The position numbers were made by a program, and so were the translations under genes. From positions 254-6,238 of the forward strand of contig JARGOW010000241.1 in NCBI GenBank assembly GCA_029212955.1: a stretch of DNA of 5,985 nt, read 5' to 3'. This stretch comes from Planctomycetota bacterium. Its GTDB lineage: Bacteria > Planctomycetota > UBA1135 > GCA-002686595. Shown here in pieces: positions 1-4,970 of this stretch. Numbering within the stretch: the first letter of the stretch is position 1; the number at the start of each line of letters is the position of its first letter. The notes under the pieces are model-generated. The model worked only from the letters and a program-made list of their open reading frames with translations, had not been told where the DNA came from and did not search any database.

Positions 1-297
1 AAATATGCGCCCATGGAGCCCGGTGGCGAACCGATCCTGGTCCGCACCCGGCAGGGTCCACGCCGGCAAATCCTACTCGAGGTCCTCGACCGCGGCCCCG
101 GCATCGCCCCCGAGGAGCGCGAACGCGTTCTCGATGCATTCTATCGCATCGGCGATGAAGCCACGCGCTCCCAACCGGGCACGGGCCTCGGCCTCAACCT
201 TTGTGCCGGCTCCATGCTCGCCATGCGCGGATCCTTACGCGTGCTAGGCCGCGAAGGCGGTGGCACCATTTTCCGCGCCGCTTTCAAGCGCGCGTAG
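1..297 (+). CDS. Sensor histidine kinase, C-terminal HATPase_c domain (5' partial)
   Basis: This is the ATP-binding end of a two-component sensor kinase, which would phosphorylate a conserved His for transfer to a response regulator. The frame is open at the left edge and begins KYAP, the usual end of an N box (NAxKYAP), so the ATG at 13 is internal rather than the start. The G1 box DRGPGI is at about residues 34-39. An F-box-like FYRIGDEA is at about 51-58, the G2 box GTGLGL at about 64-69, and the closing GGGTIFRAAF strand sits just before the TAG stop at 295-297. Sensor, HAMP and dimerisation regions are off-window, so the signal is unknown. No response regulator follows on this strand, so any partner would lie to the left or elsewhere. 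The fold assignment is firm; the exact kinase subfamily cannot be read from this fragment. Confidence 0.9.
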   Translation, partial: KYAPMEPGGEPILVRTRQGPRRQILLEVLDRGPGIAPEERERVLDAFYRIGDEATRSQPGTGLGLNLCAGSMLAMRGSLRVLGREGGGTIFRAAFKRA

Positions 298-314
298 GAC
301 CTAACCCCCGCCCT

Positions 315-372
315 GCGATCCGACCCCCCAGGGGCACCAAGCGGAGGATCGCGCGCCTGCTTTTGAGCTTTT
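315..372 (+). terminator. Possible weak terminator after the histidine kinase
   Basis: GCGATCC (315-321) pairs with GGATCGC (346-352), a 7-bp stem around a 24-nt loop that can itself fold through its C-run and G-run. T-runs follow only at 361-364 and 369-372, about 8 nt after the stem, so it is not a canonical intrinsic terminator. It begins 17 nt after the kinase stop codon, the right place for one. A second small inverted repeat, GGCGG/CCGCC at 381-398, lies further on. Low confidence. Confidence 0.3.
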
Positions 373-415
373 ATTGGTCCGGCGGCCCACGAACCGCCCT
401 AAGACTGATTTTCCA

Positions 416-445
416 TTGACAGGATTCTGATGTTGAGCTTATAAA
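416..445 (+). promoter_or_regulatory. Sigma70-type promoter for the secreted-protein gene
   Basis: A consensus -35 hexamer TTGACA (416-421) is followed after 18 nt by TATAAA (440-445). Read as TTATAA at 439-444, the spacer is 17 nt. Transcription would start near 452, leaving a leader of about 45 nt before the ATG at 499. The surrounding 60 nt are clearly more A/T-rich than the flanking genes, as expected of a promoter. An overlapping TACAAT at 452-457 could serve as another -10 but has no well-spaced -35. The presence of this promoter argues that the gene is not cotranscribed with the kinase. Confidence 0.6.
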
Positions 446-455
446 ACAGAGTACA

Positions 456-481
456 ATCGGTTCTCCGATACATTTTTTTTT
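456..481 (+). promoter_or_regulatory. Leader hairpin followed by a T9 tract
   Basis: ATCGG (456-460) and CCGAT (465-469) form a 5-bp stem with a TTCT loop, followed after ACA by nine consecutive T (473-481). This has the form of a short intrinsic terminator. It lies between the predicted transcription start and the ribosome-binding site, only a few nt into the predicted transcript. It could be an attenuator, a 5'-end stabilising hairpin, or the true terminator for transcripts coming from the kinase. The stem is short, so termination would be inefficient. Confidence 0.4.
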
Positions 482-486
482 CATAC

Positions 487-498
487 GAGGTCTACCTC
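487..498 (+). promoter_or_regulatory. Ribosome-binding site within a small inverted repeat
   Basis: The Shine-Dalgarno GAGG (487-490) lies 8 nt before the ATG at 499, which fixes that start. The same bases are complementary to CCTC at 495-498, immediately before the start codon, giving a 4-bp stem with a TCTA loop. Folding would hide the Shine-Dalgarno from the ribosome, but four base pairs are weak and may have no effect. The RBS itself is well supported; a regulatory role for the repeat is inference. Confidence 0.55.
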
Positions 499-2055
499 AT
501 GTTCCGATTTTCCATGATCGCGGTTTGCTCCGCGGCCCTTTCCATTTCCGCCTTTGGGCAATCCGAGGATCCTATGGGCACGTTCCCCATCACCTCCCCC
601 GCCAGGCACGCGGGTACCTTCCACGTGAGCACGGGGACGTGGACGCGCCCCGCATCCGATGCGGCCCAACGCGGCGTCACGGAAGTGATCTACAACAACA
701 CGGCCAATACGGATGCGTTTACCACCCACGGTCTTGGACAGGTCACTAGCTCCTTCCAAGCCATAAACTCGGGACGCATCCCCAGTACCGGTTCCGCCGG
801 AATCGCGAACCGGGACAACTACAACATCTCTGAGATCACGGTCGGATATTGCATCTCCAACAACACGACCCAGGCAGCCAGCCTCCTGGTTTCCGTCTAC
901 GGTAGCTACATCCCGTGCAGCGACCCAGCCACCAATTCTTGCTCTGGAGAGTTTCTGGTTGGCGGGCTTCCGAGCGCCACTGCGGCGAACATTGCCGCGG
1001 GTGTCGAGACCTGTTGGATTGTCGACTTCGACCTCTCAGGGGGCCAAGAGATCTGCATCCTTGGCGATGCGGACGGCATCTTCCACAGCGACCTGGATTT
1101 TGACTCCTTTGGCGTGGGCCTCGAATTCGACCCCGGCGGAGTGGGTGGTTATGTGGGATCGGGGATCAACCTAGGCCCGATGTTGGCCGGCGACCGTAGT
1201 TGGACGGTCCAGACCCTCGGCGTACCCGGGCAAACTCCGGGAACCGGAGGCGTACCCGGCTGCCCCGTGCCGGGCGCGGGTGGCGGTGGCGACACGTATT
1301 ACGGCCCCGCAGAATGCTGCACTCCAACCCTAGGCGGCGACAACTCCTCCGGACTGGATACACAGGACCTGTTTTGGATTGGCGACCGTGCTTCCGTCGG
1401 CGTTTCTGCGGGTTGCTACTTCGTCCTTGGCTATTTCAACCCAATTGGCTGCAACGCCAATGGTGGCAACCTCGCTTCGCCGCCAGCGTCCATGTACATC
1501 AAAGTCGCGGCGGACCTGACCACGGACTGCGTGCCTCAAACCTGCGCGGGCGGCGGCTCCATCGTGCCCTTCTGCAACCCGGCCAACAACAACTCCACAG
1601 GCGGCCCCGCACTCCTGAGCGGCAACTTCGGATCACTCTTCGAGACCGACGTGCACCTGAGCGTATCGGGCGGCCCCTTGCCCATCGCGGCTTCACGCAT
1701 GCTTGGCTATATGCTTGTGGGCAACCAAAACTCCGCGCCCGGCATTTCCATCAGCGATGGTCAGTTCTGTCTGGTGGGCAACCCTGGCGCCGTTTTCGGG
1801 CGCTACAACGCGGCCGGGACAAGTCGGTCTTCCTTTGGACTGTTTGATGCCAATGGTGACCTGGAGAACGTGGTCAATACAGGAGGGCGTTCCGGATACG
1901 GATTTGATGTGCCCTACGATCTGGTGATCTCCGGGCTACCCGCCACAACCATCATGTCGGGCAACCAATACCACTTCCAATGCTGGTACAGGGACACACT
2001 GGCGGGCCCGGGCCACTCGAACTTCTCCAACGCGCTCAGCGTGACGTTCCCCTAG
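499..2055 (+). CDS. Secreted cysteine-rich protein of unknown function, planctomycete-type C-terminal domain
   Basis: The 518-aa product begins with a Sec signal peptide: short basic start (R3), hydrophobic core at 6-19, and probable cleavage after AFG at residue 20, before QSED. The mature protein is rich in Gly, Asn, Ser and Thr, has 15 cysteines and no predicted membrane segment, so an extracellular beta-rich, disulfide-stabilised protein is likely. Three regions are visible: residues about 32-240, with an acidic stretch ILGDADG...DLDFDSFG at 187-205; a Gly/Pro linker at about 241-264 containing GVPG twice; and about 270-518. The last region contains SGLDTQDLFWI (284-294), FCNPANNNSTGG (358-369), HFQCWYRD (492-499) and a final SNALSVTF. 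From memory, this C-terminal pattern recurs in secreted Planctomycetota proteins. No catalytic motif is recognised. The start is supported by GAGG 8 nt upstream, and the gene has its own promoter and terminator, so it looks monocistronic. Confidence 0.85.
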   Translation: MFRFSMIAVCSAALSISAFGQSEDPMGTFPITSPARHAGTFHVSTGTWTRPASDAAQRGVTEVIYNNTANTDAFTTHGLGQVTSSFQAINSGRIPSTGSAGIANRDNYNISEITVGYCISNNTTQAASLLVSVYGSYIPCSDPATNSCSGEFLVGGLPSATAANIAAGVETCWIVDFDLSGGQEICILGDADGIFHSDLDFDSFGVGLEFDPGGVGGYVGSGINLGPMLAGDRSWTVQTLGVPGQTPGTGGVPGCPVPGAGGGGDTYYGPAECCTPTLGGDNSSGLDTQDLFWIGDRASVGVSAGCYFVLGYFNPIGCNANGGNLASPPASMYIKVAADLTTDCVPQTCAGGGSIVPFCNPANNNSTGGPALLSGNFGSLFETDVHLSVSGGPLPIAASRMLGYMLVGNQNSAPGISISDGQFCLVGNPGAVFGRYNAAGTSRSSFGLFDANGDLENVVNTGGRSGYGFDVPYDLVISGLPATTIMSGNQYHFQCWYRDTLAGPGHSNFSNALSVTFP

Positions 2056-2087
2056 TACACCACCCGACAGGTGTGAAGTTCCATTTT

Positions 2088-2118
2088 CCGCGCAGGTGGC
2101 TCAAGGCCGCCTGCGCGG
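2088..2118 (+). terminator. Intrinsic terminator of the secreted-protein gene
   Basis: CCGCGCAGGTGGC (2088-2100) pairs with GCCGCCTGCGCGG (2106-2118): 12 Watson-Crick pairs and one G-T wobble around a TCAAG loop. It starts 33 nt after the TAG stop at 2053-2055. The downstream tail TGTTATTAT is T-rich but interrupted. The stem is by far the strongest hairpin noticed in the spacers. Its other side is preceded by TTTTC, so on the minus strand it would have a short A-to-T tail as well, but no minus-strand gene approaches it. Confidence 0.75.
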
Positions 2119-2191
2119 TGTTATTATGGGTGCCCCAATAGAAGCGTTACGCATCCAAGGCCCCGGTTGAAAACTCGGATTCAATCGATCA

Positions 2192-3175
2192 TTGGCAGAC
2201 TTTTCCCCCACCACAATGACAGTATTCGGAACACGTGCGGCTTCCACACTGTTCGCGATCGGGGCAGCGTCCCTGCTGGTGCAATGCGGAACGGAAGCCC
2301 CCACCAGCCAAGGGATCCCGACTTCGCAATCGACCCCCGTGCTCGCCGAGTTTGCCATCGCCTCCACGGAGTTAGGCATTTCAGGAATGGTGAACGAGGT
2401 CACCGATCCCGAGGTGGTTCGCGATGTCGAGGAGTTCTTGGCCTTGTATGAAAAGGCCATCTCAACGGCCGATCGAGAATTCTATCTGGACCTGTTTGCG
2501 TGGGATGCGGCGTACCAAAGCGCGGTAAGGGCAGGGCTCATGGATCTGACGGCAATGGACACCGGGGACCGGCAAAGCCACCGGAAAGAAACCATCGCGT
2601 ATCTGCAGGACAAACTAGCTACCGCGGATTACTCCCCCACCCCCCTCACTCTCAGGATTAGGCGTATTCACTCCATCGGCGAGCTTGCCCTAAAGGTGTA
2701 CTTCTCGGCCAACTACGGTGGGATAGGCGAAGAAGGGGCCGCCAAATGCATATACCTGATTCCAGACACACGCGGTCGCTTGCGGGTCTATGACACTGAA
2801 AACCTGGACTCGGGGATCAGTCTTTCCATGGATTTGGCGACCACCGTCATCCCGGATTCCGCGCCTTCTTGGAGTGCAAGCCTACGGACCCTGTCCATCG
2901 CAGCGGATGACTTTGATTGGGAGCGATTGGAAGATTCCTTCCTTCGGCTTGAGAACATCGCAAGCATAGCGCTCGGACAATCCCCGCCCCAATCGGTTGA
3001 GGCTTGTCCCACCTATTCCTTGCCGACTCTGACCTGTACCACGGGCGGAACGAATCGGTCGCCAACCATGTCGATCAAGCCATCAACCTCAACGGGGAAT
3101 CTCCCAAGGCCCACTTCCTCCGGTCCCACTACATTTACGACCAAAACAAGTATGGCCAGACTTTGCATGCCCTAG
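2192..3175 (+). CDS. N-terminal reading frame of the broken gene: exported protein, possible NTF2-like domain
   Basis: The frame opens with TTG at 2192 (327 codons), but the ATG at 2216 is the better start because it places a signal sequence at the N-terminus; no Shine-Dalgarno precedes either. From the TTG, residues 13-31 are a hydrophobic export signal ending LLVQC at residue 32. This resembles a lipoprotein signal, although Gln before the Cys is not the usual Gly/Ala/Ser. Residues about 74-205 read as a compact alpha+beta domain: a helix VEEFLALYEKAIST..REFYLDLF, then strands including LALKVYFSANY and CIYLIPD..GRLRVYD. That order is reminiscent of NTF2/SnoaL-like domains, but this is an impression only. 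Residues from about 272 to the TGA at 3175 are Thr/Ser/Pro-rich and overlap the TPR frame, so they are probably out-of-frame translation. Function unknown. Confidence 0.55.
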   Translation: MADFSPTTMTVFGTRAASTLFAIGAASLLVQCGTEAPTSQGIPTSQSTPVLAEFAIASTELGISGMVNEVTDPEVVRDVEEFLALYEKAISTADREFYLDLFAWDAAYQSAVRAGLMDLTAMDTGDRQSHRKETIAYLQDKLATADYSPTPLTLRIRRIHSIGELALKVYFSANYGGIGEEGAAKCIYLIPDTRGRLRVYDTENLDSGISLSMDLATTVIPDSAPSWSASLRTLSIAADDFDWERLEDSFLRLENIASIALGQSPPQSVEACPTYSLPTLTCTTGGTNRSPTMSIKPSTSTGNLPRPTSSGPTTFTTKTSMARLCMP

Positions 3176-3456
3176 AGTCGTACGGTGCTCTCGTGGGCTG
3201 GGACGCTCTCATGCACGCGGAAGCCGCCCATTGCCATCAAGCGCAGGGTGATCCCAAAAAGACAGAGTTTCATGCGGAGAAGGCTCTCTCGAGTGATCCG
3301 GATTCCCGGGTGGCTCTCGCATTTCTTGCCCTGTGCCTCGAGGGAACGGACTTTTCCAGGGTGAAAACCCACATCCAGGCGAGCTCCGATAGGAAAGCCG
3401 CCTACTCGTCGATATTGGAAAGGGCCGTTCCGTGGGAGAGACCGGAAGTCGTCTAG
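3004..3456 (+). CDS. C-terminal reading frame of the broken gene: TPR-like repeats
   Basis: This 150-codon frame starts just after a TGA at 2998-3000. Its only early start is the TTG at 3004, with no Shine-Dalgarno, so independent translation is doubtful. The product is helical throughout with roughly 34-residue periodicity: about 2-31 (LFLADSDLYHGR..AINLN), 34-66 (AHFLRSHYIYDQNKY..ALESY), 67-99 (HAEAAHCHQAQGD..AEKALSSDP) and a partial repeat from 100 (SRVALAFLALCL). The Gly/Ala/aromatic spacing and the closing xxLNG and SSDPD turns are typical of tetratricopeptide repeats, which act as protein-protein scaffolds. With no export signal of its own, it makes best sense as the C-terminal half of the preceding frame. 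It stops at TAG 3454-3456, although coding character continues beyond. Confidence 0.55.
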   Translation: MSHLFLADSDLYHGRNESVANHVDQAINLNGESPKAHFLRSHYIYDQNKYGQTLHALESYGALVGWDALMHAEAAHCHQAQGDPKKTEFHAEKALSSDPDSRVALAFLALCLEGTDFSRVKTHIQASSDRKAAYSSILERAVPWERPEVV

Positions 3457-3528
3457 AAGGTCCTGGTTTGGCTCGAACGGGACTTCCCCGAGAGCGAACT
3501 GCTCAAGACCTACGGCAAGAGCGAGTAA
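3457..3528 (+). pseudogene. Coding-like tail after the in-frame TAG
   Basis: In the same frame as the TPR part, 23 codons follow the TAG before TAA at 3526-3528. They read KVLVWLERDFP and then ELLKTYGKSE, with G/C-rich third positions (gtc, ctg, ctc, gac, ttc, ccc, agc, aag, acc, tac) like the rest of the region. There is no start codon within the tail, so it could only be made as an extension of the upstream frame. The simplest reading is that TAG replaced a sense codon such as CAG, GAG, AAG or TGG in the ancestral gene. It ends 3 nt short of the convergent efflux gene. Confidence 0.5.
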
Positions 3529-3531
3529 GGA

Positions 3532-4968
3532 TCAGTCGATGGGCCAGCCGCCGCCGAGGGCGCGGTAGAGTTCCACGTGGGCTCGGGATAGGTTGGAGCT
3601 GGCTTGGGTGGCGCCGTCTTGCAGTTGGAAGAGGGCGCGTTGGGAGTCGAGTACGGCGTCGATGTTGGCGAGGCCTTCGCGGTAGAGGATTTCCGAACGG
3701 CCGAGGGATTCCTGGGCCTGGGCCACGGCGGCCTCCAGGGCGGTCAAGCGGCGCGCGCCCAGGGAAATCCCCGTGGCGGCGGAATCCACCTCGTGCAGGG
3801 CGGCGAGCACCTGGCTCTCATAGGAAAGCAGGGCCTGATCCACGCGGGCGTCCTCGCCCGCGATGTTGTCGCGCAGGCCTCCCCCGCTAAAGATGGGCAA
3901 GCTCAATCCCGGACCGAAGCCGTGCACGAAGCTGCCGTCCTTGAAGAGATTGTCCACCTTCTCCGCCTGGAAGCCGATGCTACCCGTCAGGGTCAGGCTC
4001 GGGTACAGGGCCGCGGTGGCCACCCCCACCCGAGCGGTCTGCGCCGCCAGTTCCCTCTCTGCGGTGCGGATGTCCGGACGACGACGCAACAGGTCCCCGG
4101 GGACCTGGGTGCCCAGGCGGCCCTTCGGGCTGGGCAACGCCACAGGAGCCGAGCTATCCACCTTTAGAAAAGCATCCAACTGGCCCGGCTCCACACTGGT
4201 GAGCAGGCTGAGTTCCGTGATAGCAGCCAGGGCGGCACGCTCCAAATCAGGCAGCACCGCACGGGCCGATTCCAGATCCGTACGGGCACGGAACAGGTCC
4301 AACTCTTGAACCAGCCCCGCCTCAAAGCGCGCCCTGGCTGAATCGGTCCCGCGTTGCAGTACATCCACATTGGATTCGGCGATTTGCATGCGGCGTTGCA
4401 ACTCGCGTAGGCGCAGATAAGCGTCGGCCACCTGGCCCGCGAGGCTCACGCGCACGGCCCAGATGCCTTCCACACCTGCGGCCAAGTCGGCCTCGGCGGC
4501 TTCGATGGATCGGGCGGCCTTGCCCCACAGATCGAGCTCCCAGGATGCGGAGATCGATGCAGTGTAGTCATCGGATTCGCGCTCCTGACCGGGGAACTGC
4601 CCGACCTGGGTGTTCTCCGAAATACCCGAGCGGCGGTAGGCGGCGCCGCCATCGGCCCGGGGTCCGTTGGATGCGCGCGTCACTCCCAAGCGCGCTTCCG
4701 CTTCGACCACCCGGGCGATCGCCTGACGCAGGTCGAAGTTTTCGACCGTGGCGCGCTCCACCAGTTCGGTCAGCACGGGATCACCAAAGGCCGACCACCA
4801 GGTGCCCAGGGCCAAGGGATCCGCACTGTCGGCACCGAACAACCCCGGAAGGTTTTCCAGGTTGGCGCGGTGGGATTGGGCCAACTCCAGATCGGGCCGC
4901 TGGTAGTCGGGGCCCACTGTGGCGCAGCCGGTGAAGGCGAGACTCAACAATAGGAAAGGGAATTTCAC
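3532..4968 (-). CDS. RND efflux system outer-membrane lipoprotein, NodT family
   Basis: The 478-aa product is the outer-membrane channel of a tripartite efflux pump (OprM/CusC/TolC type), anchored by lipid in the outer membrane and forming a trimeric barrel with a periplasmic tunnel. It has a lipoprotein signal with lipobox FTGC (Cys15), followed by the family hallmark ATVGPDYQRP. Two outer-membrane efflux repeats follow, about residues 60-255 (WELDLWGKAARSIEAAEADL near 143) and 285-470 (DLLRRRPDIRTAERELA near 292, YPSLTLTGSIGF near 322, GPGLSLPIFSGG near 352). It ends with the typical ALGGGW. Length is normal for the family (about 450-500). The start is GTG at 4968, supported by GGAG 7 nt upstream (4976-4979 on the minus strand) and by the lipobox position. 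It lies 2 nt after the RND gene stop, so translational coupling is likely. The substrate cannot be inferred. Confidence 0.95.
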   Translation of the reverse strand: MKFPFLLLSLAFTGCATVGPDYQRPDLELAQSHRANLENLPGLFGADSADPLALGTWWSAFGDPVLTELVERATVENFDLRQAIARVVEAEARLGVTRASNGPRADGGAAYRRSGISENTQVGQFPGQERESDDYTASISASWELDLWGKAARSIEAAEADLAAGVEGIWAVRVSLAGQVADAYLRLRELQRRMQIAESNVDVLQRGTDSARARFEAGLVQELDLFRARTDLESARAVLPDLERAALAAITELSLLTSVEPGQLDAFLKVDSSAPVALPSPKGRLGTQVPGDLLRRRPDIRTAERELAAQTARVGVATAALYPSLTLTGSIGFQAEKVDNLFKDGSFVHGFGPGLSLPIFSGGGLRDNIAGEDARVDQALLSYESQVLAALHEVDSAATGISLGARRLTALEAAVAQAQESLGRSEILYREGLANIDAVLDSQRALFQLQDGATQASSNLSRAHVELYRALGGGWPID

Positions 4969-4970
4969 GG

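Larger units (their letters stand above)
2192..3528 (+). pseudogene. Broken gene: exported NTF2-like/TPR protein with a frameshift and an in-frame TAG
   Basis: Read together, three consecutive coding-like pieces make one protein of about 437 aa counted from the ATG at 2216. They are an exported N-terminal part (frame of 2192, to about 3004), a TPR-like part in the -1 frame (3004-3453), a TAG codon (3454-3456), and 23 further codons to TAA (3526-3528). At the first junction the frames join as SVEA then LSHLFLADSD, as if one T were missing from GGCTTGTCC. The upstream frame then degenerates into Thr/Ser/Pro-rich sequence, while the downstream frame cannot extend left past a TGA at 2998-3000. 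After the TAG, the same frame reads KVLVWLERDFP...ELLKTYGKSE, which looks like a genuine amphipathic C-terminal helix. Two lesions favour a pseudogene. Sequencing error at one or both sites, or two separate smaller genes, remain possible. Confidence 0.6.

Noticed and set aside
1075..1110. Dockerin or EF-hand calcium-binding repeat in the secreted protein
   Set aside because: The DADG...DLDFDSFG stretch is acidic but lacks the regular DxDxDG spacing and the paired second repeat of a dockerin, so I only mention it as a possible metal site.
1200..1847. 215-codon open frame on the plus strand inside the secreted-protein gene
   Set aside because: It is Arg/Trp/Gln-rich with no recognisable domain, lies in a different frame of a well-supported gene with signal peptide and RBS, and is a shadow of GC-rich codon use.
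2167..2195. Promoter for the broken gene starting at TTGAAA (2167-2172)
   Set aside because: The bases 17 nt further on (CATTGG) do not resemble a -10 element, so it is not supported.
2101..2460. 119-codon minus-strand open frame across the terminator and the start of the broken gene
   Set aside because: It overlaps the strong terminator hairpin and the signal-peptide region of the plus-strand gene, has no recognisable domain and no good RBS.
2980..3010. Programmed -1 ribosomal frameshift at the TPR junction
   Set aside because: No canonical slippery heptamer lies in the zone where the shift must occur near 3001-3010, and I see no clear downstream stimulatory stem. A lost base explains it more simply.
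3604..4167. 187-codon open frame opposite the outer-membrane lipoprotein gene
   Set aside because: It is the antisense of a confidently assigned NodT-family gene and its Gly/Gln/Val-rich product is typical of such shadows.
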